DNA of 61,180 nt from an uncultured Cyclobacteriaceae bacterium (GCA_947492745.1 CANLOE010000032.1:1-61180), one strand, 5' to 3'. Shown: positions 28,444 through 38,563, counted from the stretch's first letter. Translations and numbers: made by a program. The notes: generated from the letters alone by a model not told the origin.

Positions 28444-30123
28444 ATGAAAAAAATACATCTGATATATAGTGGTCTGCTCTGCATCGTCAGCTCCGTGCTT
28501 TTCTATGCCTGCGAAACCACAGAATTGGATTTGACGGAAAACCCCAATGCCCTCAATCCCGATGAAGCCAACACGGATTTCTTTTTGAACGCCATCCAAG
28601 AGGACTTTGCCGAATTGGTCCACTTTCTTGGAGAATCCGGAGCTCAGGTAACCCGTATCGTAAACATGGGAACCCGGCAATACCGAGAGGCCTATGCCGC
28701 CACTGATTTTGATGTGGAGTGGGAGCTGGCCTATCGGCAGGTACTGAACGATATCAAAGCGATGAATGCCATCGCAGGACCTAGCGGACAAAATCACCAT
28801 GTAGCTATGGGGCAGGTATTTGAGGCCTATACCATAGTCTCTATGGTGGACTTCTTCGGAGATGTCCCCTACTCGGAAGCATTGCAGGGACTCAGTAACC
28901 TGAACCCAAAAGTGGATAAAGGAAGCGATATTTATGATGCTGCTCTGGACTTATTGGATGCCGCTATCCGGAACTTTGAAGAAGAACCCACCATGGAGCC
29001 TGCCGTAGATTTGTACTATGACGGAGATTGGGACAAATGGATCGACCTGGCCAATACCTTGAAGATGAAAATCTATCTGCAAAGGAGGCTGGTCGATGGC
29101 GATGCACTGGATGATTTCAATGCCATAGTCACCTCGGGTAACTTCATTCAGGATGCTTCGGGCGACTTTCAGTTCAACTGGGGTACTTCCATAGCCAACC
29201 CCGTCACCCGTCACCCGCACTATGTCGATAACTATACTCCTACAGGAGCTTCTGACTACATGTCCAATTGGTTCATGGATTACATGCAAAGTGATAAGGT
29301 CGGCAATGAAGTGGACATCTTCGAAGAGCCCGACCCTCGCATCCAATACTACTTCTATCGCCAGACAGCGACCATATCTACCAACCCGAACGATATCCGA
29401 TGTATTCAGGAAGACCCTCCGAAACACTATATGGAAAAAGGGGTGACTGTTTTCTGTAGTTTGGAAAATGGTTATTGGGGCAGAGATCATGGGGACGATG
29501 CGGGCATACCGCCGGATACACAGTCCAGAACTACCTATGGGGTATATCCTGTGGGAGGAAAATTCGACGATAGGTCCTTCAGTGTTATCGCCAGTGTTGA
29601 TGTAGGTGCTCAGGGCGCCGGCATAACACCTGTCATGCTCAGTTCATGGGTAGATTTCATGCGTGCGGAGATGGCGCTTTTTGCCAGTGGGGAAGGAAGT
29701 GCACAGGCATTTATAGAAAGTGGTATTGCTAAGTCCATCGCCAAAGTCAGAAGCTTTGCTGCATTGGACGCTACAGCGGACCTTTCGAGGGAGCCGGCCT
29801 TGGCGCTTGATGCAGCCTATATCAGTGAAGTAGGTACACTCTTTGCCAGTGCTGATGAGGAGGAGAAGAAAAATATTTTGGCCAAAGAGTATTTCGTGGC
29901 ACTGTTCGGTAATGGTATCGATGCCTACAACTTTTACAGGCGTACGGGAACACCGACGGACATCCAGCCTAACTTAGAGGCGAATCCCGGTGGTTTTATC
30001 CGTTCTTTCTTTTACCCTGCCAGCTTGGCCAATAGAAATGCTTCTGTCAATCAAAAGGACGAAGTCACATCGACCGTCTTCTGGGATAACAACCCCACTA
30101 CGGGTTTTCCGGTAGGGAACTGA
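28444..30123 (+). CDS. SusD-like outer-membrane lipoprotein (locus 3)
   Basis: This 559-residue lipoprotein has its lipobox at Cys23 (LFYAC). The mature start ETTELDLTENPNALNPDEAN and segments such as ELAYRQVLNDIKAMNAIA and MVDFFGDVPYSEALQGL match the SusD_2 branch, as in locus 1. The C-terminus ends in TVFWDNNPTTGFPVGN, a motif (W...NP) often seen at the end of this branch. It should act as the lid for the SusC encoded just upstream. A lipoprotein gene follows after 55 bases. Confidence 0.9.
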   Translation: MKKIHLIYSGLLCIVSSVLFYACETTELDLTENPNALNPDEANTDFFLNAIQEDFAELVHFLGESGAQVTRIVNMGTRQYREAYAATDFDVEWELAYRQVLNDIKAMNAIAGPSGQNHHVAMGQVFEAYTIVSMVDFFGDVPYSEALQGLSNLNPKVDKGSDIYDAALDLLDAAIRNFEEEPTMEPAVDLYYDGDWDKWIDLANTLKMKIYLQRRLVDGDALDDFNAIVTSGNFIQDASGDFQFNWGTSIANPVTRHPHYVDNYTPTGASDYMSNWFMDYMQSDKVGNEVDIFEEPDPRIQYYFYRQTATISTNPNDIRCIQEDPPKHYMEKGVTVFCSLENGYWGRDHGDDAGIPPDTQSRTTYGVYPVGGKFDDRSFSVIASVDVGAQGAGITPVMLSSWVDFMRAEMALFASGEGSAQAFIESGIAKSIAKVRSFAALDATADLSREPALALDAAYISEVGTLFASADEEEKKNILAKEYFVALFGNGIDAYNFYRRTGTPTDIQPNLEANPGGFIRSFFYPASLANRNASVNQKDEVTSTVFWDNNPTTGFPVGN

Positions 30124-30178
30124 TATGGATGTCAAAAAAAACAGAATCAAGAAATCAGCATTATTTAGCTATTGAACT

Positions 30179-31435
30179 ATGAAAAACACACTGAAATATA
30201 TAGGTCTACTCGGACTCGTGCTACAGCTATATGCCTGTGGAGATGAGACGCTGGTAGACGAAACACTGAGCAATATCAATAACGGAGCGGTTTTGAGAAA
30301 CCTTGAAGTCAACAATGGTCTGGATATCAGTGACGCATCTTCTAGCTACAGCATCACCCTAGAAGCACAGGATGCCCAGAACGGTAACCTGTTGAAAGAG
30401 GTAAGGGTGAATGTCGGTTTCGATGATAACACCGACCTTGTCGATGATGATGACGAAGGAGACTCCAAGGCCACGACATCTTTTATGACCATACCTGCTT
30501 CCTCTTTTAGCCCGGGTGATCGGGACCTACCCGTATTTACCTTCACCGCGACGATGGACGAGCTGCTGGACCATGTAGGACTGACTCTGGGAGAGGTCAA
30601 TATCGAAGATGAGTTCGAAATAGAGTTTACTATGGAGCTGACCGACGGCCGTATTTTCGATAGTGGCAACGCCAGTAACGATATTACCCGGACGGGTACC
30701 TTTTCGTTTTTCAACTCACAGTTCGATTACAATGCAGAGATAGGCGACCCCCGTCGTCTGGCTGTTGAAGAACTCAGTGTAAGTTTAGAGGACAATTTCC
30801 TGAAATCGGGAAGCATAGATACCGTGTTCATGACCTTCGATAGGGAAAGTTCGAAAATCATCACCCCGCCCACCGTTACCCGTGTTTCCAGAGAAGGAAA
30901 TCTGGATGATGCCATCATCGGTAAAGTTGAGGGGCCGATTACCCGACCTAATATTGATGGCATCGATGAGGATCAAGAGTTCTACTACTTCCTTTATAGG
31001 GCGGGAATGGCACTTACGGACACCATTGATTTTACCCTCAGTGGAGCCGAAGCGGTGGCCGGTTTCGAGATGAACGCAAAGACAATAGAAGAAGCCTATA
31101 TCATCGACAATGCTGCGCCTGAAGTTGCCCGCGTAGCCGAGAACGTAAGCGTTGAGGATGGCGAGATCGGACTGGTCTCTCTGGACCTGGTTTACCCCGA
31201 GGTAGTGGCCAAGGGTAAGGTCAAAGTCGTTATAGAATCGGAAGATTTTGATATGGTGACCATTGAAATGGAGGTAATCAAAGGTGATGTTGTCGAGAAT
31301 ATAGATTTCATTCCCAGAGTAGGGGCAGCACTGATACCTGCGGCAGAAGTGGAGATGGACATCACTATAACAGAAGTTATGGACTTAGCGGGCAATGTAG
31401 CCTCTGAGACCGTTACTGTGACACTATTCGATTGA
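30179..31435 (+). CDS. Outer-membrane lipoprotein with Ig-like features, third gene of susCD locus 3
   Basis: This 418-residue protein has a lipobox at Cys20 (QLYAC). An acidic linker (DDDDEGD) lies near residue 90. Beta-rich sequence follows, with AYIIDNAAPEVARV around 300 and EVMDLAGNVASETVTVTLFD at the C-terminus, the same 'DN-xxP ... DxAGN' pattern as the protein at 17963. By position it is the third component of the susCD locus, perhaps analogous to SusE/SusF. No catalytic motif is visible, and overall similarity to SusE itself is not obvious. Confidence 0.72.
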   Translation: MKNTLKYIGLLGLVLQLYACGDETLVDETLSNINNGAVLRNLEVNNGLDISDASSSYSITLEAQDAQNGNLLKEVRVNVGFDDNTDLVDDDDEGDSKATTSFMTIPASSFSPGDRDLPVFTFTATMDELLDHVGLTLGEVNIEDEFEIEFTMELTDGRIFDSGNASNDITRTGTFSFFNSQFDYNAEIGDPRRLAVEELSVSLEDNFLKSGSIDTVFMTFDRESSKIITPPTVTRVSREGNLDDAIIGKVEGPITRPNIDGIDEDQEFYYFLYRAGMALTDTIDFTLSGAEAVAGFEMNAKTIEEAYIIDNAAPEVARVAENVSVEDGEIGLVSLDLVYPEVVAKGKVKVVIESEDFDMVTIEMEVIKGDVVENIDFIPRVGAALIPAAEVEMDITITEVMDLAGNVASETVTVTLFD

Positions 31436-31513
31436 TGGCAATTGCCATTGACCAATAAAATCTAATATCAATAGGGACATGGCGTCCATATACGAGGACA
31501 GGCCACTTGTTAA

Positions 31514-31681
31514 ACCCGAATCATGTATTGAAAAATCTACTGCGGATTTAAATGTTTGCAAATCAGTCGTTGCACTACGTTTTTTGAATTCACCATAGCG
31601 GTGCTATGCTAAATCCAATAAAACTCCCTGATTTATGGATATTTAAACCCTCGTCACGAAGTTCCAACGCATGATCCGGGT
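31514..31681 (+). mobile_element. ACCC-end foldback element D2
   Basis: This 168-bp copy is flanked by TAA on both sides (31511-31513 and 31682-31684). It begins ACCCGAATCATGTATTG and ends GCATGATCCGGGT. The apical hairpin is CATAGC-GGT-GCTATG. It is closely related to D4 at 46239. Confidence 0.88.
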
Positions 31682-31887
31682 TAAAGCGGCCTGTTTTTTT
31701 ATATCACAATACCCTCTGTACAGCGTAGAGCTTGCCGGCACTGTCTATCTTATGGTTCATTTTTTGAGGTATTTGTTCCTCAATGCCATACAGGATACTA
31801 AGCTCTATGATTACCAAATAGAGGAAAGACCCTATCGGCAAATCCCATAAACCCCCATTCACTTTCGCATGAGGGTAGAGTAGTTGA

Positions 31888-32017
31888 ACCCGGATCATGC
31901 ATTTCTATTACAATGGGTAAATCAATCACTACAGGTATCTTTTGGATTCATCGTGAAGTGCTACGGTGAATCCGTAAAAACAGGCACTGCGATGAGCTAG
32001 TATAGAATCTAGGAGCC
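31888..32017 (+). mobile_element. ACCC-end foldback element D3 (right end unclear)
   Basis: TGA then ACCCGGATCATGCATTTC starts at 31888, and an apical-type segment GAAGTGCTACGGTG is seen near 31955. No GGGT end was found; sequence of repeat F begins at 32018, so the copy may be truncated or fused. Confidence 0.55.
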
Positions 32018-32105
32018 ATACCCAAACGTAATTGATTTGGGACAAGATGGTTCGTTGACTTAGGTGCCACTATTTTCTAACGACCCAAATGACAAGTCTA
32101 CCCGT
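32018..32105 (+). repeat. Dispersed repeat F1
   Basis: About 88 bases starting ATACCCAAACGTAATTG and passing through GACAAGATGGTTCGTTGACT match the reverse complement of 44708-44795 with few differences. A weaker relative lies at 56574-56653. The start contains the small palindrome CCCAAA...TTTGGG. The function is unknown. Confidence 0.6.
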
Positions 32106-32321
32106 GACGGTTCAACACTATACGGATTTTCCCCATGGCCATTGCCTATAAGGTTTCCCATTTCGTTTTTTCTTGAGTATAAAACGGGACAAATCGGCCG
32201 GCACCAAAATTTTTACTTTTATGGGGGCATCCCCTATTGACTACTCTAACAATGACTTTTCTCGATTTCGGAGTAAATTGAAAAATTGGTGACCAGCAGG
32301 AATTTTCCAAAACAAATTTCT

Positions 32322-32365
32322 TTGAGTGACAATTTTTCGGGCATGCCCAAAAAATTGTCACTCAA
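32322..32365. repeat. 44-bp near-perfect palindrome downstream of acs
   Basis: Arms TTGAGTGACAATTTTT and its exact reverse complement flank C-GGGCATGCCC-A, itself a 10-bp palindrome. Only one C/A pair is mismatched. It lies about 70 bases past the acs stop codon. It could be a strong transcript-end hairpin or a mobile-element end. No U tract follows on the minus strand, so a standard terminator is not certain. Confidence 0.75.
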
Positions 32366-32437
32366 TAATACAAATTCACCCTCAAGGGCTACCATATCTT
32401 GCCCCCTCCCGCGGTCCACCACCGCAGCTAATGAGTA

Positions 32438-34342
32438 CTATATCAAATCTATAGCATCTTTTTTGATTACTTCCACTACTTCTGGATTTAGCAGAGTGGA
32501 AGTGTCCCCTAGGTTAGTAGTGTCCCCTTCGGCTACTTTTCTCAGTATCCTCCTCATTATTTTACCGGACCGCGTCTTGGGCAGTCCTGGTACGATCTGA
32601 ATTTTGTCAGGCTTGGCAATAGGCCCGATGATCTTAGTTACTGTCTCCTTTATCTCCGTAACCAAACTGGCTTCGGAGCGCCCTTCCATATCACAGATAA
32701 CAAAGGCATGAATACCCTGTCCTTTGATGTCATGCGGATAACCGACTACTGCTGATTCCACTACCTTGGGATGTTCATTGATGGCATTCTCCACTTCTGC
32801 GGTCCCCATCCTATGGCCCGAGACATTGATGACATCGTCCACACGTCCTAAGATACGATAGTAACCGTCCTCATCGCGCTTCACTCCATCACCCGTAAAG
32901 TACATCCCCTCATACACTGAAAAATAGGTACTTCTGCACCGCTCATGGTCTCCATAAGTTGTTCTGAGCATAGAAGGCCAGGGAAATTTCACACATAGAT
33001 TTCCCTCTACACTATTGCCCATGAGCTCCCTACCATCATTATCCACAATGACCAACTGTACTCCCGGAAGGGGCAGTGTGGCATAGGAAGGTTTCGTGGG
33101 TGTTATGCCCGCCAAGGGAGATATCAATATCCCGCCCGTTTCGGTTTGCCACCAAGTATCGACAATGGGGCATTTTCCTTTGCCAACATGATCATGATAC
33201 CAATGCCAAGCCTCTTCGTTGATAGGCTCTCCCACAGAACCGATGACTTTCAATGAGTCCAAACCGTAGGGCTCCAATGGAGCATTGCCATAGGCCTGCA
33301 AAGCTCGTATCGCCGTGGGTGCGGTATAGAACTGATTGACTTTATATTTGTCCACAATAGCCCAAAATCGACCCGCATCAGGAAAAGTGGGTACGCCTTC
33401 GAACATAAGCGTGGTCGCTCCGGCCAATAGTGGGCCGTATACGATATAAGAATGCCCCGTAATCCAACCGATATCCGCAGTACACCAGTACACATCATCT
33501 GTGGTGTACTGAAACACGTTCTGAAAAGAATACTGGGAATAGACCATATACCCAGCACAGGTATGCACTACACCTTTGGGCTTACCGGTGGAACCGGAAG
33601 TATATAAGATGAAAAGCATGTCTTCGGCATCCATGGATTCGGCGCTATGATCAAAAGACATGTTCTCTATGGTATCATGCCACCAAAGGTCCCTGCCCTC
33701 CTGCATGGTAACAGTAGTACCGGTTCTCTGAAGTACGATTACTTTATGGATAGTGTCGGCCTTTTTCAGGGCTTCATCAACGACTTCTTTTACCGGGATG
33801 GTCTTTTTTCCACGAAAATTCCCGTCGGCGGTCAATACCATCTTTGCTTGGCAGTCTACAATACGGTCAGCCAGCGCACTGGCCGAAAACCCCGCAAATA
33901 CCACTGAGTGTACAGCACCTACGCGTGCGCAGGCCAGCATAGCTATGGCTGCTTCGGGAACCATTGGCATATAGATGATGACCCTATCCCCCTTTTTAAT
34001 GCCTTGGGCCAGCAGTACATTGGCAAACTGACATACCTTTTGATGGAGTTGCTTATAGGTAAGCGTCACTCCGGGTTCATTGGGGTCATTGGGCTCCCAT
34101 ACGATGGCAGGTTTATCTCCTAGGGTGAACAGGTGGCGTTCCAGCAGGTTTTCGGTAATATTGAGTTGAGCATTCAAGAACCACTTTATTTCCGGCTTCT
34201 CGAAGTCCCAGTCCAAGACTTTGTCCCAACGCTTCCTCCAGTAAAACGAATCGGCGATCCTAGCCCAGAACCCCTCGGGGTCCTGTACACTTTTTTGGTA
34301 TTCGTAAATATAGCCACTCAAGGTTTGGATTTTGTCGCTCAT
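32438..34342 (-). CDS. acs: Acetate--CoA ligase (AMP-forming acetyl-CoA synthetase)
   Basis: This 634-residue protein activates acetate to acetyl-CoA through acetyl-AMP. The start was set at 34342 (MSDKIQTLSGY), because the in-frame upstream codons to 34393 do not match the family. The adenylation A3 loop YTSGSTGKPKG is at 247-257. FTGDGVKRDEDGYY and ILGRVDDVINVSGHRMGT form the hinge region. Lys594 in TRSGKIMRR is the catalytic lysine that is acetylated for control in this family. Length is normal. Upstream on the same strand lies a ZIP gene separated by 374 bases, so it probably has its own promoter. Confidence 0.95.
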   Translation of the reverse strand: MSDKIQTLSGYIYEYQKSVQDPEGFWARIADSFYWRKRWDKVLDWDFEKPEIKWFLNAQLNITENLLERHLFTLGDKPAIVWEPNDPNEPGVTLTYKQLHQKVCQFANVLLAQGIKKGDRVIIYMPMVPEAAIAMLACARVGAVHSVVFAGFSASALADRIVDCQAKMVLTADGNFRGKKTIPVKEVVDEALKKADTIHKVIVLQRTGTTVTMQEGRDLWWHDTIENMSFDHSAESMDAEDMLFILYTSGSTGKPKGVVHTCAGYMVYSQYSFQNVFQYTTDDVYWCTADIGWITGHSYIVYGPLLAGATTLMFEGVPTFPDAGRFWAIVDKYKVNQFYTAPTAIRALQAYGNAPLEPYGLDSLKVIGSVGEPINEEAWHWYHDHVGKGKCPIVDTWWQTETGGILISPLAGITPTKPSYATLPLPGVQLVIVDNDGRELMGNSVEGNLCVKFPWPSMLRTTYGDHERCRSTYFSVYEGMYFTGDGVKRDEDGYYRILGRVDDVINVSGHRMGTAEVENAINEHPKVVESAVVGYPHDIKGQGIHAFVICDMEGRSEASLVTEIKETVTKIIGPIAKPDKIQIVPGLPKTRSGKIMRRILRKVAEGDTTNLGDTSTLLNPEVVEVIKKDAIDLI

Positions 34343-34716
34343 AATATAGAGATAGGTACTTGTGTAGATTGTAAATGAAATTCGAGGTGCCATGCTACTA
34401 TTGCCTACAGCGCAGTTGAATATACTTCATAGGGAACAGGTCAAGTCCCCACTATTTTCAGCAAGAGGTGCCAATGGCAGAACTTCGGTCAAGATACACA
34501 ATCCCAAGGGCAATAGTGAGTCGGAAATGACAAATTTCAATGGACCTTCTCCCCTTTTTCAGTCAAATAGCTGAACACAGTCCGTTTGGGTAGGTAGAAT
34601 TTCTTTTGTTGACCTACCATTTACTCTATCTTTAAGTATATCGGAAAAAGAGGTCAGCACGGCTGACAACATTGGGATCATCTTCAATCAATGAAGGTTA
34701 GGTCTACCTACTCCTA
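34343..34716. other. Spacer between ZIP transporter gene and acs
   Basis: This gap should hold the acs promoter on the minus strand. A 7-bp hairpin GGTAGGT/ACCTACC (34589-34595 and 34612-34618) with a 16-base loop may end the upstream transcript, though no T run follows it. No gene was recognised. Confidence 0.4.
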
Positions 34717-35460
34717 TCAGTACAGCAACTCCGCCAATACCGCCAAAACAGCACCCAGTAAAGCTGCAGAGAGCTTCTTTATATTGAGCCGATGCTCGAC
34801 ACTACTCTCGAAAACAATAGTCGTGGAAATGTGCAGAAAACTACCACTGACTACCGCAAACAGTAATGTAAATGCACCTTCGGAGAGATAATGTTGCTCT
34901 ACGAACATATCACTTACTAAAAGTCCCATGGGTGAAGTAAGGGAAAAAACGACCAAAAGAACAACGGCCAAAGACTGATTCTTCATCTGGCAGGTCAGCA
35001 TGGACATCAGTGCAAAAGCGGCCGGCGCCTTGTGCAAGAGAATCCCAAACAAAAGTGTATTCGATGAATGATGGGCATGAATCGTGCTTGGATGTGCCAA
35101 TAAGCCTCCTTCCAAAAAACCATGGAGTGCCAACCCTACCATCAATGATAAGGTACCCGCTATTTTGTGGTCGTGGTCCTTTGATTTGGCATGCATATGC
35201 CCATGTTCCACCCCTGAAGTCAAGGACTCCAACACCTGCTGCATGAAAAAACCCAGTAGAACGAAAGCCCCGACATAGGTAGGTGTCTTGCTCTGTGCGA
35301 ACAGCTCGGGCAGTATATGGATGATAGTTACCGAAAACAGGTATCCCCCGGCAAAAACCAATGTCAGCCGATAACCGTTACTTTTGGTAGGAGGTAACAG
35401 GAATGTCAGTAAACCACCCATCAGAGCCACGAAAAATAAAATCAGAAAGTCCAATAACAT
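34717..35460 (-). CDS. ZIP family divalent metal transporter
   Basis: This 247-residue inner-membrane protein has about eight hydrophobic segments. ZIP transporters bring Zn2+ or related metals into the cytoplasm. The signature metal-site helices are visible as ALHGFLEGG (His113, Glu117) and LLHKAPAAFAL (His143). A His-rich cytoplasmic loop (EHGHMHAKSKDHDH, residues 85-98) precedes them, as in many family members. It follows the methyltransferase gene by 68 bases on the same strand. Metal specificity cannot be read from sequence alone. Confidence 0.85.
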   Translation of the reverse strand: MLLDFLILFFVALMGGLLTFLLPPTKSNGYRLTLVFAGGYLFSVTIIHILPELFAQSKTPTYVGAFVLLGFFMQQVLESLTSGVEHGHMHAKSKDHDHKIAGTLSLMVGLALHGFLEGGLLAHPSTIHAHHSSNTLLFGILLHKAPAAFALMSMLTCQMKNQSLAVVLLVVFSLTSPMGLLVSDMFVEQHYLSEGAFTLLFAVVSGSFLHISTTIVFESSVEHRLNIKKLSAALLGAVLAVLAELLY

Positions 35461-35528
35461 AAATACTACTGATATAGAAAGTGAATATTAAAAATGGCCT
35501 ATCAGGAGATACACACAATTCGGGCAAG

Positions 35529-36293
35529 TCACTCTATCTGACACTGAGAATGATCATTTTTCTTTTTGGTCACGAATATCATTCTTTCGGACTTATCACG
35601 GACATAGTCCCCTAAAGTATAGTCACCATATAGAGCGATGATATCCAAGCCTGCTTTTTCAAAATAGTCCATAAATTCGGACTTGTTGATGGCCTTGACT
35701 TTTTCCTGAAAGCGATAGTCCTTTCCGGCATCCTTGAAAAGGATATTCTTTAGGATAAACCCATCTTCGATTTTTTTACTGATATCAAAGTGTATACCAT
35801 CGATGACCTTATCCGCGCTTGGGGTGAGTTGATTGACGACCAGATCGGGATTCAAAAAATCGAGTACGAAGACCCCCTCTTTTTTCAAAGAGCGGGCCAC
35901 GGCACAAATGGCCTGTTCATGTTCTTTCTGCGTATCGAAATAGCCAAAACTGGTAAACATATTCAGGATATAATCGAAACTGTTTTCGGAAAATACCTGA
36001 CGCATATCATGGATATGAAAGTGCAGGCGCTCATTGGCATAGGCTTGAGCATGGCGGATATTCTGCTCCGAGAGATCGACTCCGACGACATCAAAGCCCT
36101 TTTTGTTCAAGTATATGGAATGCCTTCCCTTGCCACAGGCCAAGTCCAATATTTTATCCGATGCCCTAAAATCAAAATGGGCTATCAAATGGTCGATAAA
36201 GGCACTTGCTTCTCTATGGTCGCGGTGCTGGTATAAAACATGATAGTAAGGTGAATCAAACCACTCTCCAAACCACTCTTTCTTCGCTTTCAT
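35529..36293 (-). CDS. Class I SAM-dependent methyltransferase
   Basis: This 254-residue protein has a Rossmann-type SAM-binding fold. Motif I is ILDLACGKGRHS (residues 48-58), followed by GVDLSEQNIRHA for the acidic loop and FVLDFLNPD for the post-II strand. It belongs to the Methyltransf_25 type. The substrate is unknown; the N-terminus EWFGEWFDSPYYHVLYQHRD is a conserved start in Bacteroidota homologues. It lies 29 bases downstream of apbE, suggesting cotranscription. Confidence 0.85.
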   Translation of the reverse strand: MKAKKEWFGEWFDSPYYHVLYQHRDHREASAFIDHLIAHFDFRASDKILDLACGKGRHSIYLNKKGFDVVGVDLSEQNIRHAQAYANERLHFHIHDMRQVFSENSFDYILNMFTSFGYFDTQKEHEQAICAVARSLKKEGVFVLDFLNPDLVVNQLTPSADKVIDGIHFDISKKIEDGFILKNILFKDAGKDYRFQEKVKAINKSEFMDYFEKAGLDIIALYGDYTLGDYVRDKSERMIFVTKKKNDHSQCQIE

Positions 36294-36322
36294 TATATTG
36301 TTAACAGTATTAAAAGGTCAGC

Positions 36323-37363
36323 TTAGTTGACTTCTTCTATACGACCATCCAGCCCTTTTGTTGCGTAGGTCTCAATTCCTCCATAGCCGTCGCTATAAAC
36401 CAGATAGGCATCGATATCGGGAATGGAAGACAATAGTTCGATGGCCGCTTCATGCCCCATCGTCATAAACGCGGTAGCCATGGCGTCTGCTGTCATACAG
36501 CTAGGAGCAAAGACAGAGGCGCTCAGTAGTGCATGTTTGATGGGATAGCCCGTTTCCGGACTCAGCGTATGCGAGTATTTTACCCCATCGACAATTTTAT
36601 AATTGAAGTTATTGGCCGAGGTGGCCATAGCTTCATCCCTGAGGATGACCTTTGCTTTCAGGTATCGGTTCAGGATATCGGAGCCTGGGTCTATAATGCC
36701 CACTCTCCATGGTTGCTTACTCTGCGGGTTTTTACCTCCGCACAGTACTTCGCCGCCGATTTCTATATAGAAGTCTTTCTTATCCTTTTCCCGAAGAAAG
36801 TCAGCAACTACGTCGATACCGTAGCCCTTGGCTATGGCACCGAAGTCCAGCTGTACACGTTCATCTTCTTTCCTTACCTCCCGCTTGTTAAGTACCAACT
36901 TGTCAAACCCTACGATTTGTTTTAAAGAATCAATCGTCAGGCTATCAGGGGAAGTGTTTTTGTCCGGTCCAAAGCCCCAGGCATTGACCAAGGGCATGAC
37001 CGTAGGGTCGAAGGCTCCATCGGTCAGTTCGAAGATAGTCTTACTCTCTTGAAGCACTGGGTAAAAGTAGGGCAGTTCGAAAGCAAATGAAGTTCCACGG
37101 TTGAACCGCGAAATCTCGGACTCCTTAAGGTAGTGGTTCAATGAGCGATTGAAGACTTCAAGTAAGGAATCTATGCCCTGCTTGAAATTCCTTCCTCCCT
37201 CATCTGCATATTTGATATTATAGGTCGTTCCCATGGTATTTCCCGTCAAATGCAACAGGCGCGATGGCTTCGTCGTCTCACTGGACTGGCGATACTTCCA
37301 TAGCAGAAACATCGCGGACAAAAGAATGCTGGTATAGATAATGTTCTTGACCCTATTGTTCAT
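36323..37363 (-). CDS. apbE: FAD:protein FMN transferase (ApbE family)
   Basis: This 346-residue protein has an N-terminal membrane anchor (residues ~8-22), so it acts on the periplasmic side. ApbE attaches FMN to a Thr/Ser of target flavoproteins such as Na+-NQR and Rnf subunits, using FAD and Mg2+. Conserved blocks are GNTMGTTYNI (41-50), DGAFDPTVMPLV, LDFGAIAKGYGID (172-184), the ATSANN loop, HTLSPETGYP and the metal-site block MTADAMATAF. No Nqr or Rnf genes are in the window. It is the first gene of a minus-strand run with the methyltransferase and ZIP genes. Confidence 0.93.
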   Translation of the reverse strand: MNNRVKNIIYTSILLSAMFLLWKYRQSSETTKPSRLLHLTGNTMGTTYNIKYADEGGRNFKQGIDSLLEVFNRSLNHYLKESEISRFNRGTSFAFELPYFYPVLQESKTIFELTDGAFDPTVMPLVNAWGFGPDKNTSPDSLTIDSLKQIVGFDKLVLNKREVRKEDERVQLDFGAIAKGYGIDVVADFLREKDKKDFYIEIGGEVLCGGKNPQSKQPWRVGIIDPGSDILNRYLKAKVILRDEAMATSANNFNYKIVDGVKYSHTLSPETGYPIKHALLSASVFAPSCMTADAMATAFMTMGHEAAIELLSSIPDIDAYLVYSDGYGGIETYATKGLDGRIEEVN

Positions 37364-37435
37364 GCGTTTAAATTTGGCGCAATTTAGTGAATTTGCATTG
37401 CTTATGATTATTTTAGAGGAAATATAGAAGGAAAT

Positions 37436-38461
37436 ATGCGTGAAGAATATTTAAGTGGTGATGCCGATGAACTCAGTCCGTCGGAAAAGGAGTTTGAGAG
37501 GGCATTACGACCACTCAATTTTGGGGATTTTACGGGACAGCAAAAGGTATTGGACAATATCAGTATTTTCGTACAGGCAGCACAGAAGAGAGGCGAGCCT
37601 TTGGATCATGTACTATTGCACGGGCCTCCAGGTCTGGGAAAGACTACTTTGTCCCATATCATTGCCAATGAGCTACAGGCCAACATCAAAGTCTCTTCGG
37701 GTCCTGTATTGGACAAACCCAGTGACCTGGCAGGGCTATTGACCAATCTCGAAGACCATGATGTCCTCTTTATCGATGAGATACACCGTCTGAATCCCGT
37801 AATCGAAGAGTACCTTTACTCGGCCATGGAGGATTTTAAAATAGATATCATGTTGGATTCAGGTCCCAATGCGCGCACTGTACAGATAACCTTATCTCCT
37901 TTCACTTTGATCGGGGCTACAACGCGGGCCGGGCTATTAACGTCTCCCTTGAGAGCGCGGTTCGGTATCAATGCGCGGCTGGAATACTATGATGCGGCGC
38001 TGTTGACGACTATCGTCAAGCGTTCTTCACGAATATTGGATACTCCTATCGAAGATCCGGCAGCACTGGAGATTGCTCGTAGGAGCCGAGGTACACCCCG
38101 TATTGCCAACAATCTGCTAAGACGAACCCGGGATTTTGCGGAAATCAAAGGCAATGGCACCATCAATAAGGCCATTGCGGATATTGCGCTGACGGCACTG
38201 GATGTAGACCAGAACGGACTCGATGAAATGGACAATCGCATATTGAATACCATTATAGGAAAATTCAAAGGTGGTCCCGTGGGCCTATCGACCATCGCCA
38301 CGGCCTGTGGTGAAGAAGCGGAAACCATCGAAGAAGTGTACGAACCTTTTCTTATCCAAGAGGGCTATATCAAGCGTACCTCTCGAGGAAGGGAGGCAAC
38401 AGAGTTAGCCTACAAGCATTTGAAAATCGTTCCTCCGGGAAAAACGGGTGACCTCTTTTGA
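37436..38461 (+). CDS. ruvB: Holliday junction branch migration ATPase RuvB
   Basis: This 341-residue AAA+ motor drives branch migration with RuvA and RuvC in recombinational repair. Walker A is GPPGLGKT (63-70), Walker B is LFIDEIHR (111-118), and sensor 1 lies in [27 protein letters not shown] is the sensor 2 region, and the C-terminal winged helix has [15 protein letters not shown] and [13 protein letters not shown]. Length is full. It starts divergently from apbE after 72 bases; queG follows after 102 bases. Confidence 0.97.
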   Translation: MREEYLSGDADELSPSEKEFERALRPLNFGDFTGQQKVLDNISIFVQAAQKRGEPLDHVLLHGPPGLGKTTLSHIIANELQANIKVSSGPVLDKPSDLAGLLTNLEDHDVLFIDEIHRLNPVIEEYLYSAMEDFKIDIMLDSGPNARTVQITLSPFTLIGATTRAGLLTSPLRARFGINARLEYYDAALLTTIVKRSSRILDTPIEDPAALEIARRSRGTPRIANNLLRRTRDFAEIKGNGTINKAIADIALTALDVDQNGLDEMDNRILNTIIGKFKGGPVGLSTIATACGEEAETIEEVYEPFLIQEGYIKRTSRGREATELAYKHLKIVPPGKTGDLF

Positions 38462-38563
38462 GTCTCATGTATGTGATTGCCATGCTCGGCTTTCCCAGCC
38501 CAATCCAGTAACATCACACATAACCTCAATCGATAACACACCCCATGAATGCGGTAATATACC

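Noticed and set aside
6942-31435. Annotation of the three susCD loci as polysaccharide utilisation loci
   Set aside because: No glycoside hydrolase, polysaccharide lyase, sulfatase or hybrid two-component regulator lies in the window.
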